Origin: Gillisia sp. Hel1_33_143 | GTDB lineage: Bacteria > Bacteroidota > Bacteroidia > Flavobacteriales > Flavobacteriaceae | Length of the DNA: 64,000 nucleotides | NCBI RefSeq assembly: GCF_900104765.1 | Contig: NZ_LT629737.1 | Location: 3,162,001 to 3,226,000 of the forward strand | Direction: 5' to 3' | Translations under genes and position numbers: made by a program | Part shown: piece by piece, positions 26,890 through 35,719 of the stretch | Layout: each line of letters opens with the position of its first letter | Numbering within the stretch: position 1 is the stretch's first letter | Notes under the pieces: generated by a model | The model's input: the letters and a program-made list of their open reading frames with translations, nothing else | Database searches by the model: none | What the model was told of the DNA's origin: nothing

Positions 26890-29397
26890 TTATCCGGAAT
26901 GATTTCTTCTGATTATCCATTTATAAATCTCGAACCAGAAAACAATAACAAACGCTGTGATAAATAGAATTAATAACTGAGATAAATTAAGAGCCGTTAC
27001 TTCGAAAAGATTGGCTACCCAAGGTTGATATAATATAATTGCAAGAAGCATAAAACTTAAAATTACAATGCCGCCAATGAGTTTGTTCTTATAACGTAAG
27101 GTGGTGAAAATAGAATGGTAGAATGATCTATTAACCAGCGTTAAAAATATATTAGAAACTATTAATGTACTAAAAACCATAGCTCTTGTGGCTTCTTCAG
27201 AATAAAGATTTCTAATAGCGAACTGGTATATAAACAAACATCCTATTGTTATCACTAAACCTTGAATGACGCTAACCGTGAGATCTCTCCACCGCAAAAA
27301 TGTATCTTTCATTTTTCGAGGTGCACGCGTCATACTAAACTTCTCCAAAGGTTCATTTTCATAGATTATAGAACAAGTGGGGCCCATTATAAGTTCAAGA
27401 AATATTACATGTATAGGAGTAAAAATAACCGGATAGATCCATCCAAGAACTACGGGCAATGCCACTGTTAAAATTATAGGTATATGAATTGAAATAATGT
27501 ACTGAATTGCTTTTTTCAGGTTTACATAGATCTTTCTTCCCATGGCTACAGCATCTACCATTTTACTAAAATCATCATCAGAGAGAATAAGTGATGATGA
27601 TTCTTTAGCAATATCAGAACCTCTTTTTCCCATGGCAATACCAATATGAGCTGCCTTTAAAGCCAACGCATCATTCACTCCATCACCCGTCATCCCCACA
27701 ATTTCATCTTGTGCTTTTAAGGTATTGATGATCTTTAATTTTACTTACGGAAATATTCTGGTAAAAATATTAGTATCTCTTACTTTTTGTTCAAACTCTT
27801 CAGAAGAAAGCTTCATTAATTCTTCTCCTGTTATCGCGGTATGCTCATTTTTAAAATTTACGATCTTGGCAATAGCAGCTGTCGTGATCTCATTATCTCC
27901 GGTTAGAATTTTAATCTTTATACCAGCTGCATAAAGTTTTTGCAGCGTCTCGGCAATGTTCTTTTTTGGCGGATCATAAAATCCAAGAATGCCTATAAAT
28001 TTAAACCTGAATTCCTGCTGAGTTTTTGGAAATTCATCTCCATTAAAATCTGCTGCACCTACCCCTAATATCCTTAAACCTTCTAAGGCTAATTGCGCCG
28101 CGATACTTTCTACATTGCTTTTTTCTTCCTTAGTGAGAATTGAATGTTCTAGTACAGCTTCTAAAGAACCCTTCATGGCAATTTTTCTAGATCCCTGTTC
28201 ATTCTGAAAAATATGTGTCATCATTGGTGGCTTTCCCCCCAATGGATATTCATGGATCATTTTATAATCTGGACGTTCATCAACTTCTGCTAATGTTTCA
28301 TAGAAATGATGAAGTGATTTCTCCATGGCATCAAAAGGAACACTCTCACTCGCCCACATTGCAGTTTCAATGAGGTTAAATGCTTCCTCAGAATTCCAAT
28401 TTTGGTCACTGCTCGTCTTTGAATTTAAGTGTGTATAGATCTTGGTAAGTTCCATGCGGTTCTCTGTAATTGTACCTGTTTTGTCTGTGCAAAGAACAGT
28501 TACAGAACCCAGTGTTTCAATAGTTTGAGTTTGCTTTACTACAATTCCCAATTTCATCAATCTATAGGCACCTAACGCCATAAAAGTAGCAAAAGCAACA
28601 GGGATTTCTTCCGGCAATACAGACATAGCAATAGTTAATCCCTTCAGCAAACTATCTAATAGATCTCCTGAAGCTTTAAAACTGATACCCCAGATAATGA
28701 GAAAGATACCAATACCTATAATAGCCATTTTTTTAACAAAACGGGAAATCTGTTCTTGAAGCGGAGATTTAACCTTTTTGATTTTACCTAAGGAAGTATC
28801 GATCTCTCCTAATTTAGTATTTGCACCAACCTGTTTGGTTTTAAAAACACATTGCCCGGAAACTACTGCTGTACCCTTAAATACCAGATTTTTTTCAGGA
28901 TCTTCCAGCTCTTTATAAATACTAAAGGCTTCTCCCGTTAAAATAGATTCATTTACGGTAAAATCATTTAGCTGAAGTAATTCTCCATCTGCAGTTATCA
29001 ACTCTCCTTCTGAAGCTACCACCAGATCATCAATTACGATTTCATCAGATCGTATCTCAACGAGCTCATTATTTCTTATAACGGTACTAAGGGTTTGGGT
29101 ATACTCTTTTAAAGCATCGAGAGCCTTCTTACTTCTAGCGCTTTGATAAAAGGAGATGGTAGAGATCAAAACGATGGCGCATAACAAGAATATGCCTTCA
29201 TTATAACTGCCTAAAATAAAGTAAATACTAGCAGTGGCTAACAAGATAAGAAACATCGGCTCCAGAAATATATCTTTGAACACGTTTAATAACCTGCTTC
29301 CCTTAACCTTATTTATAGAATTACTACCATGCAATTTTCTAGAACGCAAGACTTCCTCATCATTTAATCCTTCAAAATTATACGGATTTTCGCTCAT
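26890..29397 (-). pseudogene. Cation-transporting P-type ATPase interrupted by one in-frame TAA
   Basis: One continuous frame of 836 codons, broken only by TAA at codon 551 (27745-27747). Upstream part: actuator motif TGEA, PEEIPVAF in the fourth membrane segment, phosphorylation motif CTDKTGT, KGSLE, and TGDN. Downstream part continues VKLKIINTLKAQDEIVGMTGDGVNDALALK, the hinge motif, then membrane segments 5-10 (HVIFLELIMGPTCSI). At the broken site relatives read F-A/T-R-x-x-P-E-x-K, so a single G to T change (GAA to TAA) explains it. Length and domains are otherwise full. The fragment downstream has only a GTG start inside the hinge motif and could not work alone. PEEIP-type enzymes transport divalent cations or protons; the ion is unknown. 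It is either a recent null mutation, a polymorphism, readthrough, or a base-call error. Confidence 0.85.
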
Positions 29398-29436
29398 AGC
29401 TTTAATTTATTCTGATAAAGGAATTTGAAAATGAAA

Positions 29437-29700
29437 TTAGATAAAATCCATCTTCCATCTTTTAAGGCTTGGTAATAAATGAATTATATGCTGGGCTTCT
29501 TCCATGGAAAGCTCATTATGGATCTTGGCCATATCATTCAATCTAACTTCCATGGTATGAATACTTAAAGAACTATCTGTAAATTCACCATTTTGGAAAC
29601 AGTGAATGCAATATTCTCCATTTATAGATTGATCCCTATTAGTTCCTTTATTCTCCTCTAGTAAAACAAAGCCACAACTCTGGCACAATGGATGCTCCAT
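29437..29700 (-). CDS. Small zinc-ribbon protein
   Basis: 87 aa. Two Cys pairs, CQSC (6-9) and CIHC (about 32-35), with GTNRDQSINGEYCIHCFQNGEFT matching the putative zinc-ribbon family Zn_ribbon_2 (CQSCGMP...GTN...YCxxCYQNGxF). The C-terminal 40 residues are helical. Function of the family is unknown; it may bind nucleic acid or sense metal. It lies 39 bp upstream of the P-type ATPase gene in the same direction and shares its operator-bearing promoter at 29779-29822. Confidence 0.8.
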   Translation of the reverse strand: MEHPLCQSCGFVLLEENKGTNRDQSINGEYCIHCFQNGEFTDSSLSIHTMEVRLNDMAKIHNELSMEEAQHIIHLLPSLKRWKMDFI

Positions 29701-30007
29701 ATTATTTATAATTATACATGAATATAGATACCAAGATACGCGAAACTCTCATGCACTATCAATCTAATCCACTTGCTATAAAGTTAAACAACATTGTAAG
29801 ATTTGATTATGATAATTATCAGCTTTCCCTAAAAACATTATGATATTAAAATTGGGTGTAACACAAATAATGATTATTTTAAATACCTGTAATTCAAAAA
29901 CTTAAATAGTAAGTGAATTTAAATTACCTTTTTTAAAGATCTCTTTAGCTAAAGCTTAGCTCATCGCTAAACACTTAAAACGTTCTCCCCAAATAAATTC
30001 TACAAGT
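29701..30007. other. Divergent intergenic region upstream of the zinc ribbon gene and the Crp-type regulator
   Basis: 307 bp. It contains the island-type promoter for the leftward zinc ribbon/ATPase unit (29779-29822). On the regulator side I see a small dyad GTGT-A-ACAC (29856-29864) and a run of AGCT-containing near-palindromes at 29946-29962, but no clear -33/-7 pair. The operator has no -7 box at the right distance on the plus strand, so it does not obviously control the regulator gene. Confidence 0.5.
29779..29822 (-). promoter_or_regulatory. Class II Crp/Fnr-type promoter of the zinc ribbon/P-type ATPase unit
   Basis: Operator ATGAT-AATT-ATCAG (29809-29822; core TGATAATTATCA is a perfect palindrome) and minus-strand -7 box TAACTTTA (29786 to 29779), identical to the box of the 69-aa gene. 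Centre-to-box distance is again 29.5 bp. The leader to the ATG at 29700 is longer than at the other units (about 75 nt). Confidence 0.7.
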
Positions 30008-31063
30008 ATGAGGGGTAACATAAAGATATTACTGATAGCTGATTCTATACAATTAAGGAGTAGCACTCAAAAAATCCTAACAGATTCCGATTGCGAGGTG
30101 CTCATTGCTGAAAGTAGCAGCGATGCCATTCTCGAATTAAAACTTTCAAAACCCGATCTTCTGTTTTGGGGTATTTCCATGCGTAATTCTAATTCTTATA
30201 GTGCATATTTAGCATTACAAAAAGATTTTGGAGCTCACATCCCAATAATAATAATCACTTCTTTGTTGGATCTTAATGCTCCGGGAATAATAGAGAACTC
30301 CTTAAACGAAAATTATATAACCTACCCATTTTCAGCAAAAGCATTATTAGACAAGATAAATAACACTCTTTCTAAAGTTAAATCTGCTAAGCTCACAGTA
30401 CCCACTAATAATTTTAAAAGCAGAAAATTAAGATCCATAACATCGCTCAAAGACTTGTTATATTATTTTAGAACTGAAGCAGAAGAAATTGATATTATTA
30501 AGAACAAACCTGTATATAAAGAGCAAAAACATGCCAACTATGTCTATTTAGTGGAAAGTGGATTGGTAAAGATCCACAGAATGGATGAATATGGTAAACA
30601 ATTAATAACAGGGCTTTACAAACCAAATGAGTTCTTTGGATTTTACTCATTTAAAGAAATATCCTCCTACCCAGAAACTGCCACGTGTTTAACAACTTCC
30701 AAACTTCTACGGATCTCTAACTCAAAATTTCAGGAGCTACTATCACAAAGTTCTAATCTTAGCTTAGAACTAGCACAATTATTATCCGACAAGCTTTCTC
30801 AATTAAAAAATCATCTACTCGAAATGGCCTATGGATCTGTTCTTAAAAAAACATCTAATACTATTTTACAGTTTGCAGAAAATATTGAAAATAAACCTCA
30901 TCAATCTATAAAGATCTGCAGAAATGATCTCGCCAACGTAGCAGGAATTTCAACAGAAAGCTTAATTAGAAGTTTATCGTTCCTAAAAAAAGAACGATTA
31001 ATAGATATTAATGGAAGAGATATCAAGATCTTAAATTACCATAAGCTACAGCTTGTTAGGTAA
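30008..31063 (+). CDS. Crp/Fnr-family regulator with a degenerate receiver domain
   Basis: 351 aa. Residues 5-122 have the receiver fold (KILLIADS, IPIIIITS) but the phosphoacceptor position reads LLFWGISM, Gly in place of Asp, and the conserved Lys is Tyr (YITYPF), so it cannot be phosphorylated in the normal way. Residues about 145-260 are a cyclic-nucleotide-binding-like beta roll; about 280-350 is a Crp-type winged helix (RNDLANVAGISTESLIRSL). The recognition helix keeps the Glu-x3-Arg pair that in Crp and Fnr reads the TGA half-site. It has no Fnr-like N-terminal cysteine cluster. Located in the centre of a 15-kb island with seven matching operators, it is the likely activator. Signal unknown. 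Confidence 0.9.
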   Translation: MRGNIKILLIADSIQLRSSTQKILTDSDCEVLIAESSSDAILELKLSKPDLLFWGISMRNSNSYSAYLALQKDFGAHIPIIIITSLLDLNAPGIIENSLNENYITYPFSAKALLDKINNTLSKVKSAKLTVPTNNFKSRKLRSITSLKDLLYYFRTEAEEIDIIKNKPVYKEQKHANYVYLVESGLVKIHRMDEYGKQLITGLYKPNEFFGFYSFKEISSYPETATCLTTSKLLRISNSKFQELLSQSSNLSLELAQLLSDKLSQLKNHLLEMAYGSVLKKTSNTILQFAENIENKPHQSIKICRNDLANVAGISTESLIRSLSFLKKERLIDINGRDIKILNYHKLQLVR

Positions 31064-31166
31064 TACTATATCATTCTTTTGGTGGATAAAAGTATTCTCT
31101 TTAAATCATGTTGATGCATAAAAGATTCGCACACAATTATTTACTTAGTTCTTAGTGGAGCCTAAA

Positions 31167-31210
31167 CTGATATTCATCATAGTTTGATAGGCTAATAGCT
31201 CTTACTTTTA
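31167..31210 (+). promoter_or_regulatory. Class II Crp/Fnr-type promoter of the first tandem usp gene
   Basis: Operator CTGAT-ATTC-ATCAT (31167-31180) preceded by AA; -7 box TACTTTTA (31203-31210). Operator centre 29.5 bp before the box; predicted start near 31215, 14 nt before the ATG. Confidence 0.72.
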
Positions 31211-31228
31211 AGGTTCAATTACTTTATT

Positions 31229-32083
31229 ATGAGAAAGATATTATTGCCTACCGACTTTTCTGCAAATGCTTTCAATGCCTTAAAATATGCTGTTTCGCTA
31301 TTTAAGTATGAAAAAAGCGAATTTTATCTGCTTCACGCTTATGCAGATGAAGTTTATAGTAATGAGGCTGCACTTACTGAAGATCAATTCCAAGAAAAAA
31401 AGGCGAACGCTAAGAAAAATTCAAAATCTCAGCTAAAAGAGATCCTTGCAGCTATCAAGGAATTATCTCCTAATCCTAAGCATCAATTTTTCATAAAATC
31501 ATCGTACGGTTTGCTGGTAGATAAAGCAAATGACCTTATAAATATAGAGAACATAGATGTTGCCGTAATGGGCACCCGAGGAAAGACCAATGAGAAATCT
31601 CTTACCTATGGCACCAATACCATTCAGGTTATGAAATATGTGCAATGCCCCGTGCTTTGCATCCCAGAAAATTACGTGTATAAAACACCTAAGCAAATTC
31701 TCTTTCCAACCAATTTTCTAATTCCATATCAGCGCAGAGAATTAAAGTTAGTAGCAGACATGGCAAGATCTTACAGGTCTGAAATTCATATGCTTTACAT
31801 TTCTAAATTCCCCATTAACTCATATCGTCAGAAAGACAATCAATCTTTTCTGAAAGAGCAATTTAAAGATGATGTATTCAATTTTCATAGAGCAGGTGAA
31901 GGAGATAAAACAGAGGTTATATTAAAACACTTAGATTTTATGAATATAGATCTTCTGGTAATGGTAAGATCAAGACATACCTATCTAGAAAACATCATTC
32001 AAGCTTCTACAATAGATAAGATCGGACTTCAACCTCAAATTCCATTTTTAGTTCTTCAAAATTATCATAGAGAGATAATGTAA
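31229..32083 (+). CDS. Tandem universal stress protein
   Basis: 284 aa, two Usp folds. N-terminal fold starts MRKILLPTDFSANAFNALKYA and holds the nucleotide loop GTRGKTNEKSLTYGTN (G-2x-G-9x-G-T). The C-terminal fold lacks the loop and ends with the shared tail R/N-x-RHTYLENI...GLQPQIPFLVLQ. First of four tandem paralogues between 31.2 and 34.8 kb. It has its own operator and is separated from the next usp by another operator, so it is a single-gene unit. Confidence 0.92.
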   Translation: MRKILLPTDFSANAFNALKYAVSLFKYEKSEFYLLHAYADEVYSNEAALTEDQFQEKKANAKKNSKSQLKEILAAIKELSPNPKHQFFIKSSYGLLVDKANDLINIENIDVAVMGTRGKTNEKSLTYGTNTIQVMKYVQCPVLCIPENYVYKTPKQILFPTNFLIPYQRRELKLVADMARSYRSEIHMLYISKFPINSYRQKDNQSFLKEQFKDDVFNFHRAGEGDKTEVILKHLDFMNIDLLVMVRSRHTYLENIIQASTIDKIGLQPQIPFLVLQNYHREIM

Positions 32084-32095
32084 AAATCTGGTAAA

Positions 32096-32139
32096 CTGAC
32101 AATTGTCATACTATTTCATGCAGATTGTCTTTAGCTTTA
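32096..32139 (+). promoter_or_regulatory. Class II Crp/Fnr-type promoter of the usp2-usp3 unit
   Basis: Operator CTGAC-AATT-GTCAT (32096-32109; core TGACAATTGTCA is a perfect palindrome), in the context TAAACTGAC; -7 box TAGCTTTA (32132-32139). Centre-to-box distance 29.5 bp. The predicted start near 32144 lies after the upstream GTG at 32141, which supports the ATG at 32162 as the true start of the gene. Confidence 0.72.
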
Positions 32140-32161
32140 AGTGGTGCTAAATTCCATACTA

Positions 32162-33013
32162 ATGAAAAAAATTCTTCTTCCAACAGATTTTTCTGAAAAC
32201 GCTTATAACGCTATAGATTATGCAATAAATCTCTTTAAAAATGTAGAATGCACCTTCTATCTTCTAAATACCTATACACCTGTTTTATATGATACAGAAT
32301 ATATTTTATACAGTCCCAGCCAGATAAGTTTGGATGAAATTTACAAAATAAACTCAGAAAGTGGATTAACCAGAGTAGAAAAGCGAATTAGAGCAGATTA
32401 TAACAATCCAAAACATACTATTAAAAAGATAGCTGCTTTTAATATTCTTACAGATGAAATAAAGGAACAGGTAGCAGATAAGAATATAGATCTTGTAGTT
32501 ATGGGAACTAAAGGTGCTACGGGAGCTGCTCAAATTTTATTCGGGTCTAATACAGTACATGTTATAAAAAGGTCTCCTTGTCTATTATTAGCAATTCCTT
32601 CTCAGTTCAAATTTAAACCTGTTCACAGCATATTATTTCCAACAGATTTTGAGATAGATTACAGCATATTGCCTTTTAAATTTCTAGATCTACTTTCAGA
32701 CAATTACCAATCTCAATTGAATATTTTACATGTCATCTTTGGAACAGGCATGGAGCAAGATCAGGAACGAGGTAAAAATCAATTGATAGAAAAAATTGAT
32801 CACTATGCTCATAAATTTTATACGGTCAATAATAAAAGCGTACCACAGGCTATCTATGATTTTCAAAATGAAAATGAAACAGATCTCCTGTTAATGATCA
32901 ATAATCATCACTCTTTTTTCGAAAATTTACTCTTTAGACCTGTTATTAATGAAATTGGTTTTCATGTTAAAACACCCTTCCTAATTATACCTGCAAATGA
33001 ACATAAACATTAG
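32162..33013 (+). CDS. Tandem universal stress protein
   Basis: 283 aa from the ATG at 32162 (MKKILLPTDFSENAYNAIDYA). The frame is open to a GTG at 32141, but all paralogues start at M-K/R-K-I-L-L-P-T-D-F-S and the predicted transcript begins after that GTG, so the ATG is preferred. ATP loop GTKGATGAAQILFGSN is intact in the first Usp fold; the second fold ends with NNHHSFFENLLFRPVINEIG. Cotranscribed with the next usp (5 bp gap). Confidence 0.9.
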   Translation: MKKILLPTDFSENAYNAIDYAINLFKNVECTFYLLNTYTPVLYDTEYILYSPSQISLDEIYKINSESGLTRVEKRIRADYNNPKHTIKKIAAFNILTDEIKEQVADKNIDLVVMGTKGATGAAQILFGSNTVHVIKRSPCLLLAIPSQFKFKPVHSILFPTDFEIDYSILPFKFLDLLSDNYQSQLNILHVIFGTGMEQDQERGKNQLIEKIDHYAHKFYTVNNKSVPQAIYDFQNENETDLLLMINNHHSFFENLLFRPVINEIGFHVKTPFLIIPANEHKH

Positions 33014-33018
33014 AAATC

Positions 33019-33864
33019 ATGAAAAACATTCTCCTTCCTACAGATTTTTCTGAAAATGCATGGAATGCTATCATTTACGCCATCACACTTTATAAAGATG
33101 AGGCTTGTAATTTCTATTTTCTACACGCTTATGATGTAAACGATTATCATGATTCTAGCAAGCTTACTCCCATTCCGGCCAAAGAAGCACTTAAAAAAGC
33201 CTTAGATCTTGCCAATCATGACTTGCAGCGATTAATGGAGATCTTGAAGATCACTTACCACAATCCTTTACACGTTTTCCATAGCCTTGCAGAGAACAAA
33301 AGTCTTATTGCTGCCATATCTTCTGAAATTAATTCTAAAGAATACGAATGTATAGTAATTGGAACTCAAGGTAGTACGGGCGCATATCAAACGCTTTATG
33401 GAAGTAATACCATAGCAATAATGGAGCAAATTAAGAACTGTCCCATACTAGCTATACCCTCTCATGTTGCTTTTTCAGGTTTAAGCGAAATTGTTCTGGT
33501 AAATGGCTATAAAAACTCACAGAAAAAAAATGATCTTAAATATCTAATAAAACTAGCTAATGAGACCAATGCTTCTATACGTATGTTATATATAGACGAA
33601 GGCAGTGGGTTGAGTGAAAATCAGAAGAAAAATAAAAGTTTATTAGATGCCCATCTGGAAAATGTTCCACACAGTTTTCATTCTCTGGCACATGTAAGCG
33701 TACCTGTAGGTATTTATTGCTTTACAGAAAGTAGAGGTAGTGATATGATTGCATTCATTAATAAGAAGCATAGTTTTTTTGAAAACCTACTCTTTACGCA
33801 TTTATATAGAGATGTTGGAAAATATGCTTTGATACCTGTTTTGGTACTTCACAAAAAATCATAA
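33019..33864 (+). CDS. Tandem universal stress protein
   Basis: 281 aa. Starts MKNILLPTDFSENAWNAIIYA; ATP loop GTQGSTGAYQTLYGSN; C-terminal signature NKKHSFFENLLFTHLYRDVG. Closest in the array to the preceding and following copies, which suggests local duplication. Second gene of a two-gene unit, with no promoter of its own visible in the 5-bp gap. Confidence 0.92.
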   Translation: MKNILLPTDFSENAWNAIIYAITLYKDEACNFYFLHAYDVNDYHDSSKLTPIPAKEALKKALDLANHDLQRLMEILKITYHNPLHVFHSLAENKSLIAAISSEINSKEYECIVIGTQGSTGAYQTLYGSNTIAIMEQIKNCPILAIPSHVAFSGLSEIVLVNGYKNSQKKNDLKYLIKLANETNASIRMLYIDEGSGLSENQKKNKSLLDAHLENVPHSFHSLAHVSVPVGIYCFTESRGSDMIAFINKKHSFFENLLFTHLYRDVGKYALIPVLVLHKKS

Positions 33865-33884
33865 CAGTAAGCTTATAGCTTAAA

Positions 33885-33928
33885 CTGACACTGGTCATTT
33901 TTTATAGCTGTCAAGGTCAGTAGTTTTA
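33885..33928 (+). promoter_or_regulatory. Class II Crp/Fnr-type promoter of the usp4-nuclease-MBL unit
   Basis: Operator CTGAC-ACTG-GTCAT (33885-33898) in the context TAAACTGAC, the same flank as at 32092; -7 box TAGTTTTA (33921-33928). Centre-to-box distance 29.5 bp. Predicted start near 33933, 15 nt before the ATG. Confidence 0.72.
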
Positions 33929-33947
33929 TAACTTAATTCAAATTAAG

Positions 33948-34802
33948 ATGAAAAAGAAAATACTTATACCAACAGATTTCTCCAGAACCGCATGGAATGC
34001 TTTAATATATGCTACAGACTTATTTAAAGATGATAAATGTACCTTCTATATTTTGAATGCTTTCCAGCTTTATCATTTAACTACAGATAGTATTTTACCC
34101 CCACAGCCAGGACATAAGGCATATGAGCAAGCTAGAGAAAATTCAGAAAAAGGCCTAGAGCAACTAATGGATGCGATAACTATAAGATCAGATAATGATA
34201 ATCATAAATTTGAAATGATATCTACCTATAACAGCGTTTTTGAAGCTGTTAGAACCACCGTAGAGAATAAGAAAATAGATCTCTTGATGATGGGAACGCT
34301 AGGAGAAAATTCATCAGACAAATTCTTATACGGTAGTAATTCTGTAGATGTAATGGAAAAATTAAGAGATTGCCCGGTAATAGTGGTTCCTCAAACCATT
34401 CAACTTAAAGAACATTCCAGAAAAGAAGTAGTATTTGCTACCAATTTCAAATCTTCTGTAGCATCTCATGAACTTAATGAATTGCTAGAGGTAGCTTCAA
34501 AATTAAAAGCTGCTATTAGAGTATTACATATTCAGAAGAAAGATAATCTAAGCAAAGAACAAGAGAAAAATAAAAAAGAACTTCAAGAATATTTAAAAGA
34601 TGTAGTGCATACTTTCCACACTTTAACAGACATTCCACTGGTTACCGGAATACATTCTTTCATAGAAAGTAGAAATTCTGATATGCTAGCGCTAATCAAT
34701 AAAAAACAAGGTTTTCTAGCCTCTATTTTTTCTAAAACTTTAGTGCATGAAATTGGCTTTAAGCCACATGTACCTCTATTGGTAATGCATCACAAAAAAT
34801 AA
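33948..34802 (+). CDS. Tandem universal stress protein
   Basis: 284 aa. Starts MKKKILIPTDFSRTAWNALIYA; nucleotide loop GTLGENSSDKFLYGSN; C-terminal signature NKKQGFLASIFSKTLVHEIG. Last of the four tandem copies. It leads an apparent three-gene unit with the ATP-cone/nuclease gene (54 bp gap) and the beta-CASP gene (5 bp gap). Confidence 0.92.
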   Translation: MKKKILIPTDFSRTAWNALIYATDLFKDDKCTFYILNAFQLYHLTTDSILPPQPGHKAYEQARENSEKGLEQLMDAITIRSDNDNHKFEMISTYNSVFEAVRTTVENKKIDLLMMGTLGENSSDKFLYGSNSVDVMEKLRDCPVIVVPQTIQLKEHSRKEVVFATNFKSSVASHELNELLEVASKLKAAIRVLHIQKKDNLSKEQEKNKKELQEYLKDVVHTFHTLTDIPLVTGIHSFIESRNSDMLALINKKQGFLASIFSKTLVHEIGFKPHVPLLVMHHKK

Positions 34803-34856
34803 GAATAGATTTTTAATAATCTCAAAACTTCAATTTAGTAAAGCGAAAAAAATTAA

Positions 34857-35714
34857 ATGGATCTCTCTAAGTTACATATTATAAAAGCATCAGGAGAAAG
34901 CGTTCTTTTTTCTGCAGATAGTGTTGCGCACTCTTTAAAGCATGCCGGTGCTGGTGATTTGATTATAAAAGAGATCCTAGATACTTTAAAGCTAGAAATG
35001 TATGAAGGTATTTCAACTAAAGAAATATATAATCGGGCCTTTAAATTACTTAAAGCTAAGAGCAATTGCCTTGCTTCAAAATATAAACTAAAAAAAGCGA
35101 TATATGAACTTGGTCCAACAGGTTTCCCGTTTGAAAAGTTTATAGCTGCACTATTTAAAAATTTGGGTTATGAAGTTACTGTGGGCAAGGTGTTACCAGG
35201 ATTATGCGTAAAGCATGAAATAGATGTTATAGCCACTAAAGGCAAGGAGACCTTATTTATGGAATGTAAATTTCATGGAGACCAGGGTAGAAATTGTGAT
35301 GTAAAGATCCCTATGTATGTAGATTCCAGATTTCGAGATCTTCAGAATCATAATGAGCAAAAATCATCCACTAACAAACATGAATTCACTCAAGGCTGGG
35401 TAGTTACCAATACTAGGTTTACAGCAGATGCCTTGGCTTATGGAAAATGTTCAAATATTAAATTATTGAGCTGGGACACTCCCAAAGGAAACGGAATAAA
35501 AGATAGAATAGACCATACCGGACTTTATCCTATTACAGTTTCTAATTTGCTTACTAAAAGAGAAAAACAATTTTTATTAAGTAGAGATGTAGTACTCTGC
35601 AAAGAGCTAATTAACGATAAATTCTATCTAGACCATCTTGGTATTTCGAGCTTGCGCAAGCAAAAAATAGTACTAGAGATGAAAGAATTATGTCTAGGTT
35701 CTATTAAAAACTAA
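34857..35714 (+). CDS. ATP-cone plus PD-(D/E)xK nuclease-like fusion protein
   Basis: 285 aa. Residues 1-90 are an ATP-cone (IIKASGESVLFSADSVAHSLKHAGA, IYNRAFKLLK), the nucleotide-sensing module of ribonucleotide reductases and NrdR. Residues 95-215 are a restriction-endonuclease-like core: Glu near 97 (PFEKFIAALF), Asp123 (HEIDVIAT), Glu136 and Lys138 (MECKFH), that is the D-x12-ExK pattern of Mrr-type enzymes. Known of the modules: ATP-cones bind ATP/dATP, Mrr-type folds cut DNA. No methylase or specificity gene is nearby, so classic restriction is unlikely; a nucleotide-gated nuclease is inferred. Cotranscribed with usp4 and the MBL gene. Confidence 0.82.
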   Translation: MDLSKLHIIKASGESVLFSADSVAHSLKHAGAGDLIIKEILDTLKLEMYEGISTKEIYNRAFKLLKAKSNCLASKYKLKKAIYELGPTGFPFEKFIAALFKNLGYEVTVGKVLPGLCVKHEIDVIATKGKETLFMECKFHGDQGRNCDVKIPMYVDSRFRDLQNHNEQKSSTNKHEFTQGWVVTNTRFTADALAYGKCSNIKLLSWDTPKGNGIKDRIDHTGLYPITVSNLLTKREKQFLLSRDVVLCKELINDKFYLDHLGISSLRKQKIVLEMKELCLGSIKN

Positions 35715-35719
35715 AATGT

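Noticed and set aside
26890-27699. Separate membrane protein gene downstream of the ATPase stop
   Set aside because: It starts only at a GTG inside the hinge motif GMTGDGVND and is in frame with the upstream part, so it is the C-terminal half of the same gene.
32141-32161. GTG start seven codons upstream in the second tandem usp
   Set aside because: Precedes the predicted transcript start and paralogues all begin at the later Met-Lys-Lys-Ile.
34857-35714. A restriction-modification system
   Set aside because: Nuclease-like core is present but there is no methylase or specificity gene nearby, and the ATP-cone and operon context point elsewhere.
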